From: Pseudomonas thivervalensis
GTDB lineage: Bacteria > Pseudomonadota > Gammaproteobacteria > Pseudomonadales > Pseudomonadaceae
Direction: 5' to 3'
Assembly: GCF_001269655.1 (NCBI RefSeq)
Contig: NZ_LHVE01000017.1
Span: forward strand, 89,952 to 153,951
DNA length: 64,000 nucleotides
In this document: one piece after another, positions 1 to 7,381 of the stretch
How positions within the stretch are numbered: the first letter of the stretch is position 1
Layout of the letters: every line of letters begins with the position of its first letter
Program-made: the position numbers and the translations under genes
The notes under the pieces: generated by a model
Databases searched by the model: none
The model's input: only the letters and a program-made list of their open reading frames with translations
What the model was told of the DNA's origin: nothing

Positions 1-1787
1 TGATAAAAAAATATAAATGGCCCGCCCTGTTGGCCGTCGCGCTTATTGTCTTTTCTGCGCTGATATTCTTTCTGATCAAGTCATACACGTACGACTCGTC
101 GACCTATTTCGAATCCCGCGATTTCATTCGCCAGCTCAAACAATCCGACGCGAACTGGAATAGCAAGATCCTGAGGAAAAAGATCGGCGTGAACAACAAC
201 CTGTCACTGGCGCCGCCACCCGAGGCCGACAGTCGCTGGCAGCAGTTGGAGCGGCTCAATAACGCCGGCCCCTTGGCGGCGCTTTGGGCGTCCAGGCGCA
301 AAGGTTATGTGGATGCCGTCAAGAACAAGGCCTTGCTGGTGGAGCAATTCGAGCAACACAGCGCCCAACTACGAACATCCCTGGATGCGCTGCCACAGGT
401 CGAAGACCAGATTCAAACGCGGCTCAAAGACATGAATATCGAAAGCCCCCTGGAGCGCCTGACCGCAGCGTCCAATGTGCTTGAATTGACCCTGACGACA
501 CTGGAGTTCGCGCTTTATGTCACGGCGGACAAAGCCAAGGAAGTGCAAGGCAGATTAACTGAACTGGAATCCTACATCGCCCGGTTATCCGCAACTGATC
601 AGGCGCCGTTCATTTCCCTGGTCCAGCACGTGAGAACCATTGTCGAGGAACAGCCGGTCGTCAACGACCTGCTTGACCGCATCAGCGTCATTCCGGTTGC
701 CCAGGAACTGGACAACATCAATGAGCTATTGAACGAGACACAGCGCAGGACAGCCGCAACGGACCGTCAGTACCACATATACCTGGCCGTGTGCGCCAGC
801 CTGATGGCGCTGTTGATGATCTACCTGGCGGTACGGCTGGTTCGCAGTTACGCCTTGATCAACCAGATCAACCAGGCGCTGCAATCGTCCAACGAACGCC
901 TGGAAGAACGCGTACAGGAGCGCACCCGCGAGCTGATGGAAGCCGAACGCGAACTGGTGGAGGCGGCCCGGATGGCGGGCATGGCCGAAATCGCGACGAA
1001 TGTGTTGCACAATGTCGGTAACGTGCTCAACAGCGTGAATATTTCAGCCGAAGTGGTAACCCGCAAGTTGAGGCACAGCAAGACGTCGGGACTGGCGAGA
1101 GCGGTAAACATGATGAATGAACATGCTGAGGATCTGGGCCACTTCATTACCCATGATGAAAAAGGCCGGTTGCTGCCACGTTATTTCAACGAGTTGGCCG
1201 ACTCCATCGCTGCCGAACAGGCGCTGCTGATCGATGAATTGGCGCAGTTGACCAAGAGCGTCGATCACATCAAGGAAATCGTCACGACTCAACAAACGTA
1301 TGCGGGCGCCGCCAGGCTGATCGAACCGCTCAAGGTCAGCGACCTGTTCGAAGACGCGCTGCGCATGAACTCGGGCGCTCTCAGCCGGCACCACGTCACC
1401 GTCATCAAGGATTACCAGGACGTTCCCATGATTTTGGGTGACAAGCACAGGCTGTTGCTGATCCTGATCAACCTGATCAGCAACGCCAAGTTCGCGATGT
1501 CGCACACCGACGGACATCCGCGCGAAATGACCCTGGGAATCCGCATTCTCGACGAAACGACGCTATGCCTGAGCGTGAAGGACCGTGGCGAAGGCATTTC
1601 CCCGGAAAACCTGGCGCGCATCTTCAATCACGGTTTTACGACACGCAAGGACGGCCATGGGTTTGGCCTGCACAGCTGCGCCCTGGCGGCGGTAGAAATG
1701 AACGGCCGGCTGCACGTCCATAGCGATGGGCCGGGGCAAGGTGCCCTGTTTACCTTGGAGATCCCGCTGGAACTGGCCGGTGCCTGA
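1..1787 (+). CDS. Membrane sensor histidine kinase (5' end just outside window)
   Basis: Two-component sensor kinase of the inner membrane. The frame is open to base 1. Bases 1-2 (TG) would complete an ATG whose A lies one base before the window, giving about 595 residues. The lysine-rich start is followed by a membrane segment at about residues 9-28, an all-helical periplasmic region of some 225 residues, and a second membrane segment at about 258-280. A short coiled coil leads to a phospho-acceptor helix with the likely histidine H337 (context VLHNVGNVLNSV). The C-terminal ATPase domain has an N box (NLISNAKFA) and glycine boxes (DRGEGIS, GHGFGLHS). The sensor region resembles DAHL-type helical domains, which is inference. 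The ligand is unknown and no response regulator gene follows, so its partner is elsewhere or upstream. Confidence 0.9.
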   Translation, partial: IKKYKWPALLAVALIVFSALIFFLIKSYTYDSSTYFESRDFIRQLKQSDANWNSKILRKKIGVNNNLSLAPPPEADSRWQQLERLNNAGPLAALWASRRKGYVDAVKNKALLVEQFEQHSAQLRTSLDALPQVEDQIQTRLKDMNIESPLERLTAASNVLELTLTTLEFALYVTADKAKEVQGRLTELESYIARLSATDQAPFISLVQHVRTIVEEQPVVNDLLDRISVIPVAQELDNINELLNETQRRTAATDRQYHIYLAVCASLMALLMIYLAVRLVRSYALINQINQALQSSNERLEERVQERTRELMEAERELVEAARMAGMAEIATNVLHNVGNVLNSVNISAEVVTRKLRHSKTSGLARAVNMMNEHAEDLGHFITHDEKGRLLPRYFNELADSIAAEQALLIDELAQLTKSVDHIKEIVTTQQTYAGAARLIEPLKVSDLFEDALRMNSGALSRHHVTVIKDYQDVPMILGDKHRLLLILINLISNAKFAMSHTDGHPREMTLGIRILDETTLCLSVKDRGEGISPENLARIFNHGFTTRKDGHGFGLHSCALAAVEMNGRLHVHSDGPGQGALFTLEIPLELAGA

Positions 1788-1814
1788 TCAGTAAGCTGCA
1801 GGCTGGCTTGCGCC

Positions 1815-1840
1815 ATCGCGAGCAGGCTCGCTCCCACAGG
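1815..1840. repeat. REP-like hairpin, GGGAGCGAG family
   Basis: One arm pair of the repeat family whose core is TCGCGAGCAGGCTCGC followed by TCCCACAGG. The same sequence recurs at 27535, 46082, 49609, 55473 and 63402. It lies directly after the histidine kinase gene. Confidence 0.8.
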
Positions 1841-1875
1841 GTCATGCTGTTCACTTTTGAAAAGCGCTTACCCTG

Positions 1876-1963
1876 TGGCGAGGGAGCTTGCTCCCGCTGG
1901 GCTGCGTAGCAGCCCCTTTTGGTGAGCGCCTCGCACTCAAGCGGGAGCAAGCTCCCTCGCCAC
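1876..1963. repeat. Long REP hairpin, GTGGCGAGGGAGC family
   Basis: Two inverted arms (GTGGCGAGGGAGCTTGCTCC and its complement ending GCTCCCTCGCCAC) flank a central smaller hairpin (GGGCTGCGTAGCAGCCC). It belongs to the same family as the copies at 8564, 11299, 16038, 28610, 38102, 38500 and 63189. It sits between two convergent genes and may stabilise or terminate their transcripts, which is inference. Confidence 0.85.
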
Positions 1964-1976
1964 GGGTTTGTCGACC

Positions 1977-2168
1977 CTATTTCGTGTTCCCTGCCCGGCC
2001 GCTACGGTTTCTCCGGGTTGGCAACGCAGCAGCATAGGCCAACGCTTCCTCGCGGGAAACAAAGGAGCCCAACCGGTCAGCCTGGGTACAGACTCGCCAT
2101 GGGCCACTGTTTACGCTAAGCACGTCATAACCATTGATGTGCATTTTCGTCATCATTGCCGTACTCAT
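1977..2168 (-). CDS. Small conserved hypothetical protein (63 aa)
   Basis: A 63-residue cytosolic protein of unknown function. I chose the ATG at 2168 because a strong ribosome site (GGAGGTGACT) ends just before it; the longer upstream reading has none. The sequence contains MHINGYDVLSVNSGPWRV, then a FVSREEALAYAAAL helix, the layout of small DUF2188-like proteins in which a short beta sheet packs on a helix. That family link is by impression only. It has no membrane segment or signal peptide. It runs toward the histidine kinase gene and is separated from it by REP elements. Confidence 0.65.
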   Translation of the reverse strand: MSTAMMTKMHINGYDVLSVNSGPWRVCTQADRLGSFVSREEALAYAAALPTRRNRSGRAGNTK

Positions 2169-2252
2169 AGTCACCTCCGACTTCAACCAAGGGTGCATCG
2201 CCTACCATACACGCTGATTGTCCACGGGGGCCGACCGAACGTCGGTAGCGCC

Positions 2253-3152
2253 TCAGTGGGAATCGGAATCCCACACCCAGTCCCAAAGCCCTGGCAGATG
2301 TACAGGCTCAGCGCTGCGATCGACCGTCCGAGCCAAGGCCGCTCGCTCCAGCGCTTGACGATCATCATAGAACGGCTTGGCGGCGGTCCTCACCCCTGTA
2401 GCCTTCGCGCTGTCAAGCAGGATTTGCAGGTATTCGCGAGCATGTCGGGCGGTATAACGATTGATGTCGTGAAACGTCACCACCACGGGGATAGCCCCGT
2501 CCACCGCAGGCAGTTGTCCGGCAGCGATGCGCTCACGCACTTCGGAGAGTTGTCGGATCAGGTTGATCCGCCGCCGTGGGCTCATCGTGATGCCCCAGAC
2601 CTTGCCGTCATTTGCACTCATGTCGGTCAACAAAATGTGCAGGCCGTGTTGTCGGTAGGCAGCAGCGGTGCGCCTGTCAAAGCTCCAGAAGGGAGGCCTG
2701 ACCAGGGACGGTGCCGCGCCGGTCATGGCGGCAATATCATTGCCACCGTTGGTGAGCGATTGCTCCAGTTCATCAGGGCTCAGGAATCGGTGATTGGTGT
2801 GCCAGTAGGTCGCCGTATGAAAACCCAGTACATGGCCTTCCTGCTGCTGACGGCGCATCACCGAACGACCGACGTCACTGCCACCGGACCGAGGCCCGCG
2901 TGTCTGTAGAAAAAACACGGCCTTGATGCCGGGCTGTACGGGATTGTCTGCGAGGGCATCCAGCACCGCCAGGCTGGGGTTCCAGAAAGGCGACGCGCTG
3001 GGACCATCATCGAATGTCAGCAGGAAACGGATCGGGGGTTGTTCGAGCAAGCGTTGCTCGGTTTGCGACGTCAGTTCGATGGGAGCGCCAATGCAGCCCG
3101 ACAAACCAATGGCGAGGGCTGCGATGAACAGGACCCTGGCGATGTTTTTCAT
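2253..3152 (-). CDS. Polysaccharide deacetylase (NodB-fold) lipoprotein
   Basis: Predicted carbohydrate de-N-acetylase of the NodB homology family (carbohydrate esterase 4), anchored as a lipoprotein. The signal peptide ends in the lipobox LSGC with C20 as the lipidated cysteine. Motif 1 is TFDDGPS at residues 46-52 (catalytic D48 and metal-binding D49). Motif 2 is the HTATYWHTNH region with the metal-binding histidines, and motif 3 is RPPFWS. A late FHDIN segment fits the distal histidine motif. The length (299 aa) suits a single catalytic domain with a lipid anchor. It stands alone between small unknown genes. The substrate, perhaps a cell-wall or exopolysaccharide amino sugar, cannot be read from the sequence. 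Confidence 0.88.
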   Translation of the reverse strand: MKNIARVLFIAALAIGLSGCIGAPIELTSQTEQRLLEQPPIRFLLTFDDGPSASPFWNPSLAVLDALADNPVQPGIKAVFFLQTRGPRSGGSDVGRSVMRRQQQEGHVLGFHTATYWHTNHRFLSPDELEQSLTNGGNDIAAMTGAAPSLVRPPFWSFDRRTAAAYRQHGLHILLTDMSANDGKVWGITMSPRRRINLIRQLSEVRERIAAGQLPAVDGAIPVVVTFHDINRYTARHAREYLQILLDSAKATGVRTAAKPFYDDRQALERAALARTVDRSAEPVHLPGLWDWVWDSDSH

Positions 3153-3392
3153 GTTTTGCCTTTAGTTGATGCCGCGTTCTTTCGCCTTTGGTCCCTGGCC
3201 GACGGTGTGATGAAGCCCACCTTGGAGAAGGGTAACCGGGTTTGGTTCCTTGCTGTGAACAATGGCGGTTCGCAAAATTTTCGGTTGCCCCGCGCTTGAG
3301 CCCGGGTGGCATTAATTTGACCGTCTGGAAATTCGATGGAATTTTCCGAATGCCTTTGTATCCATCCGTATAGAACTAATTAGGGAGGATTT

Positions 3393-3647
3393 ATGGGCGG
3401 GCCATCGCTTTACATCATTGACTACATGCTCCATGGCGAACCCAAGTCGTTCATTATTCGCGCAGAAGTGATGAATAATTCCGAGGCTTGGCATTGGGCC
3501 AGTTGCGACGCGGGGGTCGGGCGCATACCGAAGTTTGGCAGGGAGAAGGTCAAGCGGGTTTCCAAACCCCTTGCGGAAAAATATGGCATTACCGATGTGC
3601 GCTGGCGGGCGAGCGTCGCGCCGTCCTGGGTCAAGGAGTCCGGCTGA
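3393..3647 (+). CDS. Small conserved hypothetical protein (84 aa)
   Basis: An 84-residue soluble protein with no signal peptide. The start ATG at 3393 follows a good ribosome site (TAGGGAGGATTT). The sequence mixes short beta segments (LYIIDYMLHG, SFIIRAEV) with an aromatic stretch (EAWHWASCDAG) and a basic middle (GREKVKRVSKPLAEKYG). I recall similar short proteins in Pseudomonas annotated DUF6555, but I cannot verify that. No function is assigned. A small hairpin that could be a terminator follows at 3744-3760. Confidence 0.7.
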   Translation: MGGPSLYIIDYMLHGEPKSFIIRAEVMNNSEAWHWASCDAGVGRIPKFGREKVKRVSKPLAEKYGITDVRWRASVAPSWVKESG

Positions 3648-3743
3648 CATACTCACGACGTTATCGGCGCACCGGCTGTCCAGCCGGGCGCCGGATTCTT
3701 CGACAGATCCGAAAGAACTCAACTACGCTTAAACCACAGCAAG

Positions 3744-3760
3744 ACCCGCCCCTGGCGGGT
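3744..3760 (+). terminator. Possible intrinsic terminator
   Basis: Perfect 7-bp stem ACCCGCC/GGCGGGT with a three-base loop, followed by TTTCG. The short T run makes it a weak candidate. It lies about 100 bases after the 84-aa gene and just before the next gene. Confidence 0.4.
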
Positions 3761-3797
3761 TTCGTGCTGCCTCATCAACCCTGAATGGAGGTGTGAC

Positions 3798-4028
3798 ATG
3801 TCCGAAAAAGAGTCCATCACCACCCTGCTCACCTTGCTGGAATCGCGCCAGGCCAGGCTCACGGCAGCCTGCAAGGAAATCGCCGACTGGGTCGACCACC
3901 AAGGCGGGCACCCTACCGCTGTACGCATCCGGGACCGGCTCAATGACATCGACAAGGATGCTCCGTCGATCCAGAGCGCGCTGACCTCACTCAAGCCCGC
4001 TGAACCGCCGCTGCCCAAGTTCCGCTGA
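3798..4028 (+). CDS. Small conserved hypothetical protein (76 aa)
   Basis: A 76-residue soluble, mostly helical protein of unknown function. The start ATG has a clear ribosome site (GGAGGTGTGAC). The sequence has a heptad-rich N-terminal helix (SITTLLTLLESRQARLTAAC), a WVDHQGGHPTAVRIRDRL segment and a proline-rich C-terminus (AEPPLPKFR). No membrane segment or metal motif is visible. It is one of a series of short, independently expressed genes in this region. Confidence 0.65.
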   Translation: MSEKESITTLLTLLESRQARLTAACKEIADWVDHQGGHPTAVRIRDRLNDIDKDAPSIQSALTSLKPAEPPLPKFR

Positions 4029-4152
4029 CGCGCCGCGCCAGCGGTGTTTCCCCCTGGGTTCTACCGGTTGGAAAACTGATGGAACGCGGGCTTTTTTTGC
4101 GCCTCGAAACTGATAGGCATGGGTGCAAAAAGCCGCAAAGGGAGAAATCACA

Positions 4153-4578
4153 ATGAATGCCAGAATCCTGCTATTGATCGTTTGTGCGAGCCCCGCCGCC
4201 GTCATGGCCCAAGGCTGCGACGTCATCACCCGATCCCAGAGCCCGTCGGTGCCGGTGATCGAAAGCCATAGCTGCTACGAATACAAAGGTGTACCCGCCG
4301 AAACCCTCGATTGGTCTTGCAGCAACGAAAGCAAGGGAACGCTCAGCACCCAAAAGCGCAAAGTCGAGCGTTGTGCCCAAGGGTATGTGGCGACATGCCA
4401 GGCCAGGCTGACCCAGGAAGCGTTGGCCAACCCTCGCTCAACCAGTAAAGACAAGCGCGGCGGCTCGGCCAACCTTCCCGATAACGCCAACGTGGCGTGG
4501 TACTACTACGGCGTCGAGCAGTTGCAGCAGGCCCAGGAAGACTGCGAAACCACCGGCGGCGAGTGGAAGAACCAGTGA
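4153..4578 (+). CDS. Small secreted cysteine-containing protein (141 aa)
   Basis: Predicted exported protein of unknown function. The ATG at 4153 is preferred because GGGAGAAATCACA precedes it and because the protein then begins with a clean signal peptide (MNARILLLIVCASPAAVMA, cleavage near residue 19). The mature part holds several cysteines (GCDVI, HSCYEYKG, WSCSNE, ERCAQGY, ATCQARL, EDCETTGG), spaced as in disulfide-stabilised periplasmic proteins, and ends with a GGEWKN segment. The neighbours give no functional clue. Confidence 0.7.
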   Translation: MNARILLLIVCASPAAVMAQGCDVITRSQSPSVPVIESHSCYEYKGVPAETLDWSCSNESKGTLSTQKRKVERCAQGYVATCQARLTQEALANPRSTSKDKRGGSANLPDNANVAWYYYGVEQLQQAQEDCETTGGEWKNQ

Positions 4579-4611
4579 CGGGCCGGCCCGCGCAACACCG
4601 TTTGTTCCTGG

Positions 4612-4839
4612 CTAGCCCTTGCTGTGTTCCGGTGACGACGGTGGCTCCTTGACGCCACGAGGCCCGGCGACGCCCCAGATGACCAGGCCCAGCACCGGCA
4701 GGACGATCAGCAGCAGCGCCCAGCCGGCCTTGGTGCCGGCCGACTTGTCGCTTCGAAACACACTGACGATCGCCCACAAGTCCACGAGCAGCAAAAGCAC
4801 CGCCACAGCGATCCAGAAGTAACTGGCTAATTCAGACAT
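4612..4839 (-). CDS. PLDc_N-type small membrane protein (75 aa)
   Basis: Small inner-membrane protein with two membrane segments: YFWIAVAVLLLLVDLWAIVSV (about residues 7-27) and AGWALLLIVLPVLGLVIWGV (about 38-57). The link and the trailing GPRG match the phospholipase D N-terminal (PLDc_N) membrane module found alone or fused to cardiolipin synthases. Here it stands alone with a short hydrophilic tail (KEPPSSPEHSKG) and no HKD catalytic motif, so it is not an enzyme by itself. Its function is unknown. Confidence 0.75.
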   Translation of the reverse strand: MSELASYFWIAVAVLLLLVDLWAIVSVFRSDKSAGTKAGWALLLIVLPVLGLVIWGVAGPRGVKEPPSSPEHSKG

Positions 4840-4915
4840 GGTCCAATCCTCTTGTCGGTCTAAGGATTAGGCACAGCTGCTCAGTCGCCGTTCAAAGAAT
4901 TTTCGCCCAGGGCAC

Positions 4916-5101
4916 CTAACCCCGCTCATTCAGATAAGCGACCCACTGCTCATAGGCTTCATGTTGACGCTGGACCGCCTCATCCCAAGTCGATCCGCTC
5001 ATTTGATGGACACATATGAGCTTCATCATTTCCGCTGTCGCCGTATCGAGCTCCACCAGGAGCTCATGGGATTTGATCTTGAAGTCTTCAACGGTGGTCA
5101 T
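4916..5101 (-). CDS. Small conserved hypothetical protein (61 aa)
   Basis: A 61-residue soluble helical protein. The start at 5101 (MTTVEDFKIK) is chosen because AAGGA sits about ten bases upstream; the upstream in-frame start would add 17 unconvincing residues. The sequence is acidic, with a LVELDTATAEMMKLI helix and a WDEAVQRQHEAYEQWVAYL helix, consistent with a two-helix hairpin. No function is assigned. Confidence 0.6.
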   Translation of the reverse strand: MTTVEDFKIKSHELLVELDTATAEMMKLICVHQMSGSTWDEAVQRQHEAYEQWVAYLNERG

Positions 5102-5384
5102 CTGTCTGTCCTTCCCCTTCGGGGCCAGCCATTGCACCCAAGATGGATTCATTTTTCGGGAGCTGATTCAATTTGAGGCGATAGCCGGTCGAAAGCCCGG
5201 CGCTGGCGGTCGGACAGATCGTCTGAAGCAATGACTGCCTAAATGAACTCAGTCGTTTCCAGCCCGCCGCGGTCGTACTGATAAGACTGTGAAAAAAATC
5301 GGGTATTTGAACGAGCAGTTAATGCCAGGCTCAAATATTGCAGATATATTTCAGTTTAATGACAGTCACAGATCGAGTACCGCC

Positions 5385-5747
5385 ATGAAAATTCGAGCGA
5401 CCGTCATCTGCGAGGACAATCGCCACATCCTGCTGGTTCGTAAAGCCAACAGCCGCTGGGCGTTACCCGGGGGCACCGTCGAACGCGGCGAAACCCATGC
5501 CGGGGCAGCCATTCGGGAATTGGCAGAGGAAACAGGCCTGGATGTCGAGAACCTGCTCTACCTGATGCGAATCAATGACGGCCAAACCGAGCATCATGTA
5601 TTCGAAGCGTCGGTCGGCGACTTGACGGCGGCCAGGCCACAGAATGAAATCATCGATTGCCTCTGGCACCCACTGGATGCCATTGCCCAACTGCAAATGA
5701 AAAAGGGCATGCGGGATATCTTGGAGGCGTTTCGCCGTCGGTTGTGA
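5385..5747 (+). CDS. Nudix hydrolase (120 aa)
   Basis: Hydrolase of nucleoside diphosphates linked to another moiety, in the cytosol. The Nudix box spans residues about 30-52 (GTVERGETHAGA then IRELAEETG) and has the full GX5EX7REUXEEXGU pattern, so the magnesium-binding glutamates are present. The ATG at 5385 gives the usual compact Nudix core, beginning MKIRATVICED. An earlier in-frame GTG at 5289 would add 32 residues unlike the family. The ribosome site at 5385 is weak. The substrate cannot be deduced. Downstream lie the tRNA genes on the other strand. Confidence 0.85.
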   Translation: MKIRATVICEDNRHILLVRKANSRWALPGGTVERGETHAGAAIRELAEETGLDVENLLYLMRINDGQTEHHVFEASVGDLTAARPQNEIIDCLWHPLDAIAQLQMKKGMRDILEAFRRRL

Positions 5748-5806
5748 CGAGCTGGCACGGACAGTTGGAGCGAAGAAATCGTAAGCGTTCAAAAGCCGGA
5801 TATGAA

Positions 5807-5842
5807 CAAGGGTTTGCATTAGCTTTCGCTCGCAAACCCTTG
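5807..5842 (-). terminator. Hairpin after tRNA-Leu
   Basis: An 11-bp inverted repeat (CAAGGGTTTGC / GCAAACCCTTG) begins nine bases past the CCA end of tRNA-Leu. It is the likely transcription end or processing structure of that transcript. The T run after it is short. Confidence 0.6.
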
Positions 5843-5850
5843 ATTTTATA

Positions 5851-5937
5851 TGGTGCCCGAAGCCGGAATCGAACCGGCACGCCCTTACGAGCGGGGGATT
5901 TTAAGTCCCATGCGTCTACCAGTTTCGCCATTCGGGC
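5851..5937 (-). tRNA. tRNA-Leu (anticodon UAA)
   Basis: An 87-nucleotide class II tRNA with the CCA end encoded. The acceptor stem is GCCCGAA/TTCGGGC, the T arm is CCGGTTCGATTCCGG, and there is a long variable arm typical of leucine tRNAs. The anticodon loop is CTTAAAA with anticodon TAA at plus-strand bases 5901-5903. It has its own promoter about 65 bases upstream. Confidence 0.97.
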
Positions 5938-6002
5938 GGTAGCGCGGTCAGTCCTGGCAACATCGGTAAATCCGATGTCCTGGCTGGTGCAGCAAGAGGG
6001 GG

Positions 6003-6031
6003 AATATATACATCCCTCCCCCGTGAAGCAA
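6003..6031 (-). promoter_or_regulatory. Sigma70 promoter for tRNA-Leu
   Basis: On the minus strand, -35 TTGCTT (6026-6031) and -10 TATATT (6003-6008) are separated by 17 bases. A GC-rich run (GGGGGAGGG) lies inside the spacer. It points at tRNA-Leu and lies downstream of the hairpin at 6083-6118, so this tRNA can be transcribed independently of tRNA-Cys. Confidence 0.65.
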
Positions 6032-6082
6032 GGTGGCTCATGCCCTTTTCAAGACAAAAACTTTCAAATGCTTCGCAAATAA

Positions 6083-6118
6083 AAAAGCTCTGTAAATCAT
6101 AGATCTACAGAGCTTTTT
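6083..6118 (-). terminator. Intrinsic terminator after tRNA-Cys
   Basis: A 12-bp stem (AAAAGCTCTGTA / TACAGAGCTTTT) is followed on the minus strand by a T-rich tract. It starts six bases after the CCA end of tRNA-Cys and should end that transcript before the tRNA-Leu promoter. Confidence 0.8.
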
Positions 6119-6123
6119 AAAAG

Positions 6124-6197
6124 TGGAGGCCGAAGTCGGAATCGAACCGGCGTAGGTGGATTTGCAATCCACTGCATAACCATTTTGCTATTCGGCC
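6124..6197 (-). tRNA. tRNA-Cys (anticodon GCA)
   Basis: A 74-nucleotide tRNA including the encoded CCA. The acceptor stem is GGCCGAA/TTCGGCC with discriminator U, as expected for cysteine tRNA. The anticodon loop is TTGCAAA with GCA at plus bases 6163-6165. The T arm is CCGGTTCGATTCCGA. Confidence 0.97.
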
Positions 6198-6327
6198 TCA
6201 AGACGCTTGATGCGATGCAGCTACATCAACCGCGGTACAAACCTGATCAGGAAACAGGACAATTACTCAGCGCTATCTCCTTGAAAACATTGAGATTTTT
6301 TACGTCCCAGTGCGTTCGATGGGCGCA

Positions 6328-6356
6328 ATTATGTACTCATTTACCTAGGCTGACAA
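6328..6356 (-). promoter_or_regulatory. Sigma70 promoter for tRNA-Cys
   Basis: Minus-strand -35 TTGTCA (6351-6356), a 17-base spacer and -10 CATAAT (6328-6333). It is followed by GCGCCC, a GC-rich discriminator as at stable-RNA promoters. The predicted start is about 120 bases before the tRNA. Nothing else is recognised in the rest of the 6198-6559 gap. Confidence 0.55.
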
Positions 6357-6559
6357 CCCCTTGATTTCAAAAAAAAATCGTCGAACGGTCGGCTTTGCCC
6401 TTCCCTGGCCAAACCTGCCGGCGAAGCCCTGACTGCCTGGCGAACCTCTGGACCACAGCGCCATGATTCGCCTCATCGGAAAGCACGCACGTTGATGGAA
6501 CAACCGCACCTGCCCTCGGTTCATTCCTTATGTCGCCCCTGGAGAATGAGGAAACCATC

Positions 6560-7381
6560 ATGTCTGAACGACCCAAGCTGGTTGCGAGCCGGGCAGCCGT
6601 GCCGACCCCGTCGCACCCCAATCTCGGCACACCGGAACGGACAGTGTCTCTGCTGGCCGGCACGCTGCTGATCGCCAACGGGCTGCGTCAGGGCGGGCTC
6701 CGAGGCTGGCCCCAGGTGCTGTTGGGCGCTTGTGCCGCCTGGCGTGGCTATTCGGGCACGTGCAGGATCAAGCGTGCGCTGACCCACACCCCGTTCGAGC
6801 AGGCCTTTGAACAGGATCGCGACTGGAGCGGCAGCAAGATCATCTCCCGCAGCATTACGGTGGGCAAGCCACGGGAAGAGGTTTTCGCGTTCTGTCGCAA
6901 CCCAGGCAACCTGGGCGCACTGGTGCCTTGGATCGATGCGATCGAACAGACCGGTGAGCACACCTACCGCTGGGTGGCCCACGGTCCGATGGACAAGACC
7001 CTGCACTGCGACATCGAACAGAACGAGCCCAAGGACGGCCGCAAGCTGCATTGGACTGCCGGCCCGGGTACACGATTCAAGCATGACATCCAGATGCACT
7101 TCAATGACGCGCCTGCCGGCCGAGGCACGCAGCTCAAGGTCATCGTCGCCTGCCAGGCTCCCCTCGGTGCCGCGGGATATGCCTTGGCCGCGGCCATTTC
7201 CAAGTTCTCGGACAAAGCCTTGTTGCACCTGCTGCGCAGCATCAAGCAACAACTGGAAACCGGCGAAGTGAGCACCAACCGCATGCACGCCTCTGGTACG
7301 AAGGACTTCCTGTTCGTTCATCCGGCCAAAGAGGCCCCTCAAACACCGCCCTACCAGCCTTCTACTGGAGGTAACGCCTGA
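6560..7381 (+). CDS. SRPBCC-family protein with N-terminal membrane-like region
   Basis: A 273-residue protein. Residues about 22-62 form a hydrophobic two-helix region (PERTVSLLAGTLLIANGLR, WPQVLLGACAAWRGYSGTC) like the DUF2892/YgaP membrane module. The rest is a SRPBCC (polyketide-cyclase-like) lipid or hydrophobic-ligand binding fold (SRSITVGKPREEVFAFCRNP, then YRWVAHGP). The start at 6560 follows a GAGG site. The stop codon overlaps the ATG of the next gene (TGATG at 7379-7383), so the two are translationally coupled. Proteins of this build often accompany zinc alcohol dehydrogenases, but the ligand is unknown. Confidence 0.82.
   Translation: MSERPKLVASRAAVPTPSHPNLGTPERTVSLLAGTLLIANGLRQGGLRGWPQVLLGACAAWRGYSGTCRIKRALTHTPFEQAFEQDRDWSGSKIISRSITVGKPREEVFAFCRNPGNLGALVPWIDAIEQTGEHTYRWVAHGPMDKTLHCDIEQNEPKDGRKLHWTAGPGTRFKHDIQMHFNDAPAGRGTQLKVIVACQAPLGAAGYALAAAISKFSDKALLHLLRSIKQQLETGEVSTNRMHASGTKDFLFVHPAKEAPQTPPYQPSTGGNA

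Noticed and set aside
5851..6197. tRNA genes as an integration site for a genomic island.
   Set aside because: No integrase and no duplicated tRNA 3' end were seen within the window around them.
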